From Poa pratensis (taxonomy: Eukaryota > Streptophyta > Magnoliopsida > Poales > Poaceae), in NCBI GenBank assembly GCA_947311845.1, contig CAMZMU010000048.1, positions 19,768,693-19,832,692 on the forward strand: a stretch of DNA of 64,000 nt, given 5' to 3'. Shown here one piece after another: positions 34,739 through 44,218 of the stretch; the stretch's first letter is position 1, and each line of letters opens with the position of its first letter. The notes beneath the pieces were generated by a model. The model had not been told where the DNA came from. It worked only from the letters and a program-made list of their open reading frames with translations, and made no database searches. A program made the translations under genes and the position numbers.

Positions 34739-37700
34739 CTAAGCATAGAAACGGCGCAGCTGCGCAACGTTCCACGGGTTGTGGGAGAGTTCCCCCGTCT
34801 TCGCGTGCTTCAGTCGATAAGCTCCACCGTCGATGACCTCCGTGACGATGAAGGGTCCCTCCCATGGAGAGGCAAGCTTGTGCACCTTCTTCTGCTTCAG
34901 GCGAAGGACCAGATCACCCACCGAAAAAGATCGAGTGCGCAGTCGACGGCTATGATAGTTACGGAGGCTCTGCTGGTAAACAGCTGTGCGGGCAAGGGCG
35001 ATGTCGCGGGCCTCGTCCAGTGTGTCGACGCCGTCTTCGAGTGCTTCTTCCGCGTCGTCCTCATCATACGCAGTGACCCTTGGCGTCGAATCGAATATCG
35101 AACGGCAAGACTGCCTCTGCCCGTACACCATGAAGAAGGGCGTGTACTGTGTCGACCTGTTTGGAGTTGTGCGGAGGCTCCATAGGACAGATGGTAGTTC
35201 TTCGACCCATGCACCTGCTGCTCGCTTTAGTGGAACCAAGAGTCGCTTCTTGAGCCCGCTGCACACGAGTCCGTTTGCCTTTTCCACCTGACCGTTCGAC
35301 TGTGGATGCGCCACCGATGCATAGTTAAGCTTGATCCCTGGTCCTTGCAGAAGTCCTTGAACTCCTCTGCCGTGAAGTTGGTGCCGTTGTCTGTGATGAT
35401 GCTATGAGGGACCCCAAAGCGGTATATGATGGACTTGATGAAATTGACCGCGGTGGAGGCAGTCGAACTTGTGATGGGGACCGCTTCGATCCACTTGGTA
35501 AATTTGTCGACTGCCACCAGGAGGTGAGTGTGTCCGCCCCGAGAGGATTTCTTGAGTGGCCCGACCATGTCGAGTCCCCATTGGGCGAAAGGCCACGCCA
35601 ACGGGATTGTCTTCAGCTCTGACGCAGGTGCGTGTGGCTTAGTCGCAAATTTTTGACAGCCGATGCACTTTTTGACGATGTCCTCCGCGTCCCTGAGCGC
35701 AGTGGGCCAGTAGAACCCCGCTCGAAAGGCTTTTGCAACGAGAGCTCGACTGCTCGCATGATGTCCGCAGGTCCCTGCATGTATGTCTCGAAGGATGGCT
35801 TCACCATCTTCGTGTGCTATGCACCTCTGGAGTATCCCAGAGATGCTTCGTTTGTAGAGTTCACCGTTGATGATGGTGTATGCTTTTGCGCGTCTGGCCA
35901 CCCGCCTTGCTTCCGTGACGTCTTCTGGAAGCTCGCCGTTCTTCAGGTATGCCAGGAATCGATGCGTCCATGTTGGCTCAACCAGGAAAACTTCGACTGG
36001 TGGGTCATTGACGCTGGGTGCAGCGCTCTGGGCTGCAGTTTGCGCAGTCGAAGTTTTTGGCTCCACCTTTTGCTTTGTTTTGATGGAGCGATGCTCGATC
36101 TTCTCAAGGAAGACCCCGGGTGGTACTTGCGCCTTTGTAGAGCCGATGTTGGCGAGTTTGTCTGCTTCTTCATTGCTTTCGCGCCCAATATGGCGCAGCT
36201 CGCACCCGTCAAAGCTGCCTTCCATGATATTGTACAGGTCGCGATAGGCAATCATGTTATCTGCTGTAGCATCGCAGGCCTTCATAGTTTGCTGCACCAC
36301 TAGGTTCGAGTCTCCGTAGATCATCAGTCGAGTGCAGCCACATGCTTTTGCCATCCGCATGCCATGCAGGAGTCCCTCGTATTCTGCTTCGTTATTTGAG
36401 GGTGTGGGGAAGTCCATCTGTAGGACGTAGCGGAGCTTGTCGCCTTTTGGTGATATGAGTATGACGCCTGCGCCTGCACCTTCATGCTTCTTCGACCCAT
36501 CGAAGTACATTGTCCAAGAATTGGACAAGTCCGGAACGTCGGGTAGCTGGGCTTCAATCCACTCGGTGGTGAAATCAGGTAGAACTTGTGCCTTGATTGC
36601 CTTCGGGTGCTCATAACGGATGTCTCGAGGCCCCAACTCGATGACCCACTTGGCGACCCGCCCGGTTGCATCGGGGTTTGTGAGGATGTCTCGCAGCCCT
36701 GCTGAACTCACCACAATGATCGGGTGCTCAGCAAAGTAGTGTGCCACCTTTCGTGAAGACATGAAGACAGCGTAGGCGAGCTTTTGATAATGCGGGTACC
36801 GCTGTTTTGATACTGAGAGGACCTCGCTCAGGTAGTAAACGGGTCTCTGTACACCATGCGAGTGTCCTTCTTCCATGCGCTCAACCACCAGTACGGTGCT
36901 GACCACCCGATTGGTCGCAGAGACGTATAGGAACAACGGCTCGCGCTCGTTGGGCCACCAATATCGGGGGTTTGTCAGCACCCGCTTGAGATCTTCAAAG
37001 GCTGCTTGTGCTTCGGGTGTCCACTCGAATTTGTCTGTTTTCTTCATTAGCTGATAGAACGGGAGCGCCTTTTCGCCCAGTTTGCTGATGAATCGGCTGA
37101 GTGCGCCACTCGACCGGCCAGTTTTGGATCTCCCGAAGTTTTGTTGGTGGTGGCATGGTGAGAATAGCCTGTAGCTTTTCCGGGTCCGCCTCGATGCCTC
37201 TGGCGGAAACAAGGTAACCCAAAAGTTGTCCGGCTGGAACGCCAAAGACACACTTTTTGGGATTGAGCTTGATCTTGTAGTGCTTCAGGTTAGCGAAGGT
37301 CTCGCGTAGATCGTCGAGGAGTGTCGACTCCTTTTTTGTTTTGATGACGATGTCATCGACGTAGACTTGGACGTTGCGTCCGATTTGCTTCTTGAGACAA
37401 TTTTGCATCATACGCTGGTACGTAGCACCCGCGTTCTTGAGCCCGAAGGGCATAGTTGTGTAGCAGTAGACGCCGTAAGGGGTGATGAAGGCAGTCTTGT
37501 CTTCATCCTCTTCTCTCATCCGAATCTGGTTATAGCCTGAATAGGCATCCAGGAAGGATAGGCGCTCGCATCCCGCCGTTGAGTCGACAATCTGGTCGAT
37601 CCGCGGCAAGGGGAAGTGGTCCTTGGGACAGCATTTGTTGAGGGAGGTAAAATCGACACACATGCGAAGAACAGTCGAATTTTTCTTTGGCACCAGGACT

Positions 37701-37946
37701 GGATTGGCGACCCAGTCAGATTTCTTGATCTCCCTTATGAATTTTGCGTCGAGTAATCTGTCGACTTCTTCTCCAATAGCTACGCGTTTTGGCTCGGAGA
37801 ACCTTCGCATTGATTGCTTCACAGGTTTTGCATCTGGAAAGAGCTGAAGAGAGTGCTCGGCGAATTCCCTGGGAATACCTGGCATGTCGGCTGGACACCA
37901 GGCGAAGATTTCCCAGTTCTCACGGAGGAATTCGACGAGCGCGCCT
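34739..37946 (-). CDS. Retrotransposon pol: RT, RNase H, second RNase H, integrase (frame-broken)
   Basis: Reading right to left: RT with FLDAYSGYNQI and catalytic VYVDDIV; a gypsy RNase H segment (SATNRVVSTVLV, SSAGLRDIL); a second RNase H-like domain (MYFDGSKKHEGAGAG, NNEAEYEGLLHGM, GDSNLVVQQ); then integrase with an HHCC finger (HAGTCGHHASS..CIGCQ) and DDE residues (GLDMVGPL, ITDNGTNF, HPQSNGQVEKAN). It ends at 34739 after a C-terminal SH3-like region (WEGPFIVTEVIDGGAYRL). The frame breaks near 37110-37130 (an A4 run and a missing G) and near 35315 (G3). Each is restored by one added base. With nearly identical LTRs such density is odd. These enzymes copy element RNA to cDNA and integrate it. 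Confidence 0.9.
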
Positions 37947-37948
37947 TC

Positions 37949-38890
37949 CTATGCGGGTGATAAGCTGGATGACACGTTGACCGTCTTGGCCGGGTCCGTC
38001 GGGTGGACCTGATGCGACGTTGTGTCATTTTTTGCATTGAAGGCAGCGTCGGGTGCCTGCTTCTTCGTTTGAGGAAACACTGTGCGATCGTTGGTGAGGG
38101 AGATCTCCTTGAGCTGTTCCTGCATCCCGAATGTTTCGGATATTTTGCTGAATTCTCTGTCGCAATTATCAGATCGCTGGAAGTTGCCTTTGACAGTGAT
38201 GATTCCCTTGGGTCCTGGCATCTTGATCATCAGGTATGCGTAGTGCGGCACCGCCATGAACCGAGCGAACGTCGGGCGCCCCAGGATCGCGTGGTACTGC
38301 GATTTCCAGTCGACCACCTCAAAGTCGACCTTCTCCGATCGAAAGTTTCCTGGCTCACCAAAAACAACAGGGAGCTGCAGTGTCCCGAGTGGCAGGACTG
38401 CTTTGCCTGGGACTATGCCGTGGAAGGTTGTATCAGACTCAGGAAGATTTTCGACTGAGCGATTCATTTTGCGAAGCGTATCGGCGAAGATGATGTTGAT
38501 TCCACTTCCACCATCCATGAAGACCTTGGACATGGCGTAGCCGCCGATTTGAGCGTCGAGTACCAGGGGCGCGTGTCCTGGCCGCACCACAGCTGGGGGA
38601 TGATCCGCACGTGAGAACGTTATGCTTGTTTCTGACCCCTTCAGATACTCGGGTACTGCTGGGGGTGCCATGACTGCCATGTTGACCTGTCGAGTGATCA
38701 ACTTTTGCTCCCTGTTGGTTGGACGCCCTTTCTGGATCATGTTCATCTGTCCGCGGGCTTCGGGGTAGCGTTCTACCTGTTCTGGTGGAGCTTCTATGCG
38801 AGCTTGATTTTGCTGCGCCTGCCACATGTGCGTTTTGCCCTGCGGGTGGGCAGGAGGAGGAGGTGGGCAGGAGCGCCTGCTGCCACCGCA
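37949..38890 (-). CDS. Retrotransposon aspartic protease region, ends at an in-frame TAG
   Basis: It contains the gypsy protease motif FMDGGSGINIIF (usually D-[ST]-G; here DGGS) and HAILGRPTFARFMAVPHYAYL. The frame continues without change into the RT region but meets TAG at 37949-37951. The sequence after it (EGALVEFLRENWEIFAW) is clearly still pol, so the stop separates protease and RT. It could be a mutation or a readthrough site. Confidence 0.8.
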   Translation of the reverse strand, partial: CGGSRRSCPPPPPAHPQGKTHMWQAQQNQARIEAPPEQVERYPEARGQMNMIQKGRPTNREQKLITRQVNMAVMAPPAVPEYLKGSETSITFSRADHPPAVVRPGHAPLVLDAQIGGYAMSKVFMDGGSGINIIFADTLRKMNRSVENLPESDTTFHGIVPGKAVLPLGTLQLPVVFGEPGNFRSEKVDFEVVDWKSQYHAILGRPTFARFMAVPHYAYLMIKMPGPKGIITVKGNFQRSDNCDREFSKISETFGMQEQLKEISLTNDRTVFPQTKKQAPDAAFNAKNDTTSHQVHPTDPAKTVNVSSSLSPA

Positions 38891-41346
38891 CCCTGAGCTG
38901 CTTGCAGGCGTTTTATGTATGCGTCTGTCATCCTGGTGAATTTTCTGCAATGTTTCACCAGATGGCTCGAGTGGAGCTTGCCGTCTTGGCCTTTGAACAT
39001 GTGGAACCTGCACTCTTCGTCGAGCTCCTGGTCACCCAAACCTTCGGGTGATGGTGATCGGCGTTTGCGCCACTCCTGTTTGCGATATCCATCTTTGCGT
39101 GCTCCGTAGTCGCGGCGGTCGTCCTGGCGACTTCTGCCACGATCCTCTTGGCGACCCGCGCTTCGACTGTTGTCATTGCGGCTATCGGGGTAGCCAGCCG
39201 CCACAAATTCGACTCCATCTTGGTCGTCGTAGCGGTTGGATTTGCGTTTGCGTCTCCCACGGCCATCTCTTCTGTCCCAGCTTCCGTTGTTGTTGTTGCC
39301 ACGCGGAGACCCCTGATGCTCTCGCACCAGGTCTTCTCCATCTGCCCACTCGTTTGCCACCTTCATGAGATTTGCGATAGATGTTGGCTTCTGGCGGCAT
39401 AGCGCCTCTCGAAAATCGTGCCTGGCAACTCCTGCGATGAAAGCATCGATTGCCCTGTCCTCCGACACCACTCCTACAGAGTTGCGCATCGTAGTCCACT
39501 TTCTGATGTAATCACGCAGCGGTTCGTCTGAACGCTGCCTGCATGACTGTAGTTCCGCGAATGTCGCGGGTCGATCGCATGTTGCGAGGAAGTTTTTGAT
39601 GAAGTCCTCCTGGAAGCGGTCCCAGGAGTCGTACGAGTTCTCGGGTAAGCTTTTCAGCCAATCCCGTGCAGTCCCAGATAGCATGAGCTGTATGTACTGC
39701 ATCGCAGTTGTGGTAGATCCCCGTTGGCAGGAAACTGCTGTCCTGTAATCCTCCAGCCAGGACGATGGTTCCTGTCTGCCATCGAACTTTGGTGTTCAGA
39801 TGTGAGTCTGAACCTTTTTGGCATCTTCGCCTGGCGGATGCGTCGAGTAAAGCAAAGTGCTCCACAAGGCTCCCACTCGACGCCTGAATCTGAGTCGCTG
39901 CTTCGAGATCGGGTGGACCTTCTGCTTCTGCCATCCACCCGATGTTGTGTCATGACATCGCGGCGATCGCCACTCGCCTCACGATGCTGAGTGTCGCGTC
40001 GATCGCGCCCTGACCGGTCTCGGTTGTCTTGGTTTGCGACTGTGTGGTCGCGGTTCTCCCTTGGCTGTACTTCACGTCGCGGGGTGGCCTCGCGGCGAGT
40101 TCTGCTTCCTCCAGGGTGCTCTTCGACTGTGGCTAGGGCTCCGCCTGCCATGTGGAGCGATTTGATCTGCTGGCGATGCAGTGCCGCTCTTGGGTCATTG
40201 TCTGGAGGCTGTGTTGCCTTTAGGTATGTGGCCACCGACATGAGGGCTCCCTGAGCCGTTTTGGGGATGGGGATTCCATCTTCATCGTGTGTCATGAACG
40301 ACACATCTAGGTCGCGAGTCAGCGCCGCCCGCTCGCTTGCTGTTAGGTGCGCCAGCCTAGATCGGGGCGATTATGCGAGGAAGTTCTGCCCGAAGAATAG
40401 AGTGATGATAGCTGGGCGCGCCTGCACTCGATGCACTTGCGGCCTTTTTGCGTTCGTCGAGAGTTGCTTGAAGTTTCTTCAACCTTAAGGTCTCCTGCCA
40501 GAAGATGTACTTGTGTGCCGCGAGTTCGTCGGGTGTCGAATCCTCGGGCATCATGGTGCACTCGTCTATAGCCTTGATTGCTTTGATCGCCTGTTCCCTG
40601 GTGATGACGATCGTGCTGCCGTCTGGCATGGTTGCGTTCATTGGGTAGGTCCTGATATCAGGACGGCTTGCTCCAGTCGCCGAAGATTCGGGTGCTCCGT
40701 CATCTCGGTTCTCGATCTGCACCATGCAGATCTGATTTGGGGCGTCACGCGAAATTTTGCTGTTTTCGCCGTTGCTGCGGTTGTTGATGAAGGCCGCGGC
40801 GGTGTTGAAGTAGAAGTCGATCATGGCCTGACGTCCGCAGCCATCGTCGCTGTGGACGGACTCGACATCCATCGCGTCGTCTGACGCTGCTTCTTTTGCT
40901 GATGAGTGCGCGTAGTCCTCAGTCGAAGGAGACGCGGGTGCCGCTGGAGGCGCAGCGGGTAGCAGATCCATCAGAGATTCCATCTCTGAGGGTGTTGGTG
41001 AAGGCACCGGAGTCGATGCAGGTGTGCCCATTAATGACATCATCTCCGAGAGCGTCGGCGATCTCGGCGGAGTTGATGCAGGCGAAGTCGCCGATTTTGC
41101 GGGTGATGATGGAGCCACAGGAGCGGATCCAGTCGATGGAGATGCGGGTGTGGAAGGTCGTGCCGCGACAAGCGTCCCTGTCTGGTTAGCAGTAATGCTT
41201 GAAGAGAAAACAGGTACGTTCTCACCTGATTGCAGATTCGAGTTCGCAGATTGCGATCCAGGCGAGTGCGGATTGTAGTCGAAGGAACCAAAGCGGACTG
41301 GTCCCGTTATGATGATCGGCGTGCTGCCGTTTGCGGGTGATGATGA
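38794..41346 (-). CDS. Retrotransposon gag (frame-broken)
   Basis: The N-terminal part is Pro/Ser/Thr-rich (SPTPSEMESLMDLLP) with a conserved KYIFWQETLRLKKLQATL helix. Then comes an Arg/Asp-rich segment, then the Retrotrans_gag core (WLEDYRTAV, MLSGTARDWLKSLP, RFQEDFIKNF, LRDYIRKWTTMRN). The C-terminal part is basic and Arg-rich, ending with FHMFKGQDGKLHSSH and KHCRKFTRMTDAYIKRLQ, a zinc-poor spacer. The frame shifts near 40365 (C4), 39810 (GG expected, G seen) and 38870. It would form the virus-like particle in the cytoplasm. The start codon is not certain. Confidence 0.82.
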
Positions 41347-41378
41347 AGCCGGCGAAACCGTGGATCCAGTGCCACTCG

Positions 41379-41396
41379 TTCCCACAGACGGCGCCA
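41379..41396 (-). other. Primer-binding site
   Basis: Two bases inside the 5' LTR the minus strand reads TGGCGCCGTCTGTGGGAA, matching the TGGCGCC-type primer-binding sites of grass gypsy elements. Confidence 0.8.
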
Positions 41397-41398
41397 AT

Positions 41399-41883
41399 TG
41401 ACGAGGGGTTAGCTCGGCAAATCCCATGGTTACGTACCTAGGGTTGAGAATAGGAACGAAGTTGGTAGCACTGGCGATTATCTACGGCTGACAAGCAAGG
41501 ATTTACCCAGGTTCAGGGCCCTCGTGTGGAGGTAACACCCCTACGTCCTGCTTGTCTGATTATTGATGGGGTGGTCACAAGTGTTACAAGGATCTCGGCG
41601 AGATGTCGATCTCGCCAAGGGTTTTGAGGCTAGAGCTGCGTGTATGCTATGGATCGTGTCCTTGATCGGGGACCCTCCCAGCACTTATATAGGAGGCTGG
41701 GTCTCGGGTAACCGACTAGGATTACAGATTTGGCAAGTCTAAACCGACTCAAACTACGCCTAACTTGGAGAGCAATCCTTCCTTGCGGGTACCCTCATGG
41801 GCCTTGGTCTTGTTATCTTGATGGGCCCATACACGTGCACCAGGTATCCTCATAGTGGTCACCCGAAGGGTAGGCCCACGTCA
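41399..41883 (-). repeat. 5' LTR (485 bp)
   Basis: It pairs with 28747-29233. On the minus strand a TATATAA box lies at 41691-41685, consistent with transcription toward decreasing coordinates. Confidence 0.95.
41685..41691 (-). promoter_or_regulatory. TATA box of the retrotransposon LTR
   Basis: The minus strand reads TATATAA in a CCTATATAAGTGC context. The same box exists in the 3' LTR. Confidence 0.65.
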
Positions 41884-42402
41884 GACGCCGCGCCGGCAGC
41901 GGCGAAGCTCGAGGCGTCCATCCAGACCTGCATCTCCGACGCCCAGGCCCATGCCGCCAAGAGGGAGGACACCGCCAACAAGAGGTGGGCGGCGCTCATG
42001 GCTAACTCCCAGGTCAAGATCGACCTCCTCAGGACCGGCACCGTGGTGAAGAAGAGGAACCACGACCTCGCATTCCTCACGGCGGGCGATCCGGCCGCGA
42101 TGGACCCCGAGGTGAGGACATGGTTCATGGCGCAGCGCTCTCTGATCCTCAGCGACATCGTCCCGGCTCCGGCCCCGACCCCGACGGACACGAGCTACGA
42201 CAGCCCGACGAGCTCCTCGGCCAGTCCAGCCGAGACGCCGCCCGCCCAGCCTACGTCCGCTGCGCCGACCGCGCCGATCGACCTGGAGGCTGCCGCGCCC
42301 GTCGTCGACCTCGAGGCCACTCCGAGCTCGGCGCCGGCTCCGACCACCACGCCCATCGTCGACGTCGACTCTGACGCCGCGGCGTCGCCGGCCTCTATCT
42401 GA
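41884..42402 (+). pseudogene. SANT/Myb-like gene, 3' part, separated by the retrotransposon
   Basis: After the second GACGC copy the frame resumes as APAAAKLEASIQTC, then KREDTANKRWAALM and VRTWFMAQRSLIL. This is the coiled-coil C-terminal half (NAM-associated-like) of the gene that starts at 27311, and it closes with Pro/Thr/Ala-rich sequence and a stop at 42402. Removing the LTR element and one GACGC copy leaves the two halves in the same frame, so the insertion hit the exon cleanly. Confidence 0.8.
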
Positions 42403-42720
42403 TCTGTGAATCAGCAGAATGCCGAATGTGGCCGTGATCGCCCGACTGTGGCTTGATCAAGACTATTTGATCGCCCAACTGTGGCGTTTTTTGTAATGTT
42501 TGCCCAACTATGGCTGCTGTGATCGCCGAACTCGGGCTACTTTTGGGGGCGGGAAGAAGAACTTTCGAATTTCTGGGCTATGTGTTTTTCCTGGGCCGCC
42601 GAACGGCTGGTGAAATCGCCCCCCCCCCCCCCCCCCCCCAGGTTTTGGTGCGGGGCGGCGCTAAGCCTAAAAAGCGCCGCTTCAAAACCTGGGGGGGCCG
42701 AACGGCTGGAGATGCCCTTA

Positions 42721-43251
42721 AGGTGCCATCTATGGGCCGGCTGGACACGTGTACTGGGGCCTGCTACAATCAAAGGAAGGAATGACAGCCACTCGGCCCA
42801 TTCCAACGGGATGCTTTGGCTATTATTACTCGTGCATACATCAAACCCAAAAGGATTCTAAAAAAAAAAATCATCAGATCAAAAAAAAAAAAAAAATCGC
42901 CGAACCTAAAATCCACGACCGCAAACTCGAATATAACTTTTTGAACCTGAGCCTGAAGGCAAAATCAACATTCCGAGCCAACTCATCATCCCAGAAAAAG
43001 TTTCTGTAGTCTGAAACCACACATGGAACTACGCTAAACCCATCAAACATATTGTAGAATACAACTAGGAGATAACTCACCTCCACTGGGATTCCACAAA
43101 CAAGATTATCGTGCACTGGTTCGGTCGAGTGGGGTCCAGCTCTGCTTCACAACTCCGTGATGAATTCCTGAATTAAGTCAACAGTATAGCTAGAGAAGTA
43201 CCGATATCTGTGCTGGAGATGTTGTCACAAGCAGCAACACATCTCTGTCAC
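42721..43251. other. Intergenic, nothing recognised
   Basis: Contains A-rich runs (42861-42870 and 42882-42896) and ordinary AT-rich DNA. No coding frame or terminal repeat is supported. Confidence 0.4.
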
Positions 43252-43268
43252 TATCGGTATTTGTTTCT

Positions 43269-43998
43269 TTTTTGAATTTTCCACGTATATTCAACATAGT
43301 ACCACGTACAAAGTACAGAGTACAAATACAAAGAACTGAAATACATACGCGGGGGATACAGAACCATAGCAGTCGCCGGCAGCACCACCGGCGTCGAGGA
43401 CGAAGGCCGCCGTCCCCCAACTAGCCACCAACCGAGGGCACCTCCTTTGAACAAGATCGCCGCAGGACCCAGCTTCCACACAGACACCGCCCGGAGGCCG
43501 TGTGCGGCGGAGCACTTGGCGGTGAAAGACCACGGCGAGCGCCCTTCTCCACCATCCACACCTCATTGCCGCAGCCACCTTCACCATCGACGCCGAGCGG
43601 AGCCGCCCAGCACGCCTGGATCTGCGAACCCCCCCAGATCCGCCGGCTACACAGATCCGGAGGGAGGCAGACGGAGACGAGCGCCACGCCGGGCCTCGAC
43701 CGCCTGCAAGTCGAGCACGTTGACGAAGAACTCCGGAGAGCTCCACCGCCGGAGAAGGACGCGCCGACACCAAACCACCCGCCTGCAGCACCACCTCCTC
43801 CGAGACGCCGCCGGCGAGAACACCACCCTACCCTACCATCTGTACAAGCCGGAGACGGGGATCCCCCACCCTCCCGCCGCCGAAGCGGCCGGCGGAGGGG
43901 AGGAATCCCACGCCTCAGCGGCGAGGACGCGGTGAATCGGCGGGATCGCCCAAAAATCGCCTCCCTCAACAGTAGACGTGGAGAGGAGAGGATAAGGT
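43269..43998 (-). mobile_element. Poly(A) retroposon (LINE- or SINE-like), 730 bp, with 17-bp target duplication
   Basis: A 17-bp direct repeat TATCGGTATTTGTTTCT lies at 43252-43268 and 43999-44015. The left copy runs straight into T6, so the element has its A tail at the left and is on the minus strand. Its 5' two-thirds is GC-rich with open minus-strand frames (43421-44071) that extend past the element boundary and show no domain. Long duplication plus A tail is diagnostic of target-primed reverse transcription. It may be a 5'-region LINE fragment, a SINE-like element or a processed transcript. Confidence 0.75.
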
Positions 43999-44105
43999 TA
44001 TCGGTATTTGTTTCTCTCCAAGACTCCACTAACTCAGAGAAACAAGCAGATGCGTTGAGCAGATCGAGCACTTAGCTCGATACATTAAGTGCTCGATAGA
44101 TTATA

Positions 44106-44218
44106 CTCCCTTTGTTCCAATTTAATTAACTTGCTATACACCAAATGTGGAATGACTTGCTATACACATATATCCACATTTGGTGTATAACAAGTCAATT
44201 AAACTGGAACAGAGGGAG
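44106..44218. mobile_element. Stowaway-like MITE, 113 bp
   Basis: The ends CTCCCTTTGTTCCAATTTAATT and the matching AACTGGAACAGAGGGAG form an inverted repeat covering most of its length. It is flanked by TA at 44104-44105 and 44219-44220. Confidence 0.85.

Larger units (their letters stand above)
28747..41883 (-). mobile_element. Ty3/gypsy LTR retrotransposon with dual RNase H (Tat-like lineage), 13.1 kb, very young
   Basis: Two LTRs (485 and 487 bp) are bounded by TG..CA and a 5-bp GACGC target duplication (28742-28746 and 41884-41888). They differ by two substitutions and two one-base homopolymer lengths. At the commonly used grass LTR rate of 1.3e-8 per site per year, two substitutions mean roughly 0.16 My. 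The order on the minus strand is 5' LTR, primer site, gag, protease, RT, RNase H, a second RNase H-like domain, integrase, then 5.5 kb of non-pol DNA with antisense genes, then 3' LTR. The extra RNase H and long 3' region with antisense ORFs match the Tat branch. Confidence 0.95.
27004..42717 (+). mobile_element. PIF/Harbinger-like element carrying a SANT gene, split by a nested retrotransposon
   Basis: The left end is GGGCATCTCCAGCCG; the right end is its exact complement. Both are flanked by TTA (27001-27003 and 42718-42720), the hallmark of PIF/Harbinger. Subtracting the nested LTR element and one target copy leaves about 2.57 kb. That contains a single gene with a SANT-like domain, comparable to ORF1 of PIF/Ping elements, but no DDE transposase. 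It is therefore non-autonomous or an ORF1-only derivative. The right terminal region includes a C21 run at 42619-42639. Confidence 0.85.

Noticed and set aside
43421..44071. 216-codon minus-strand ORF as a gene
   Set aside because: It crosses the right boundary and target duplication of the retroposon at 43998, so it cannot be an ancestral single gene.
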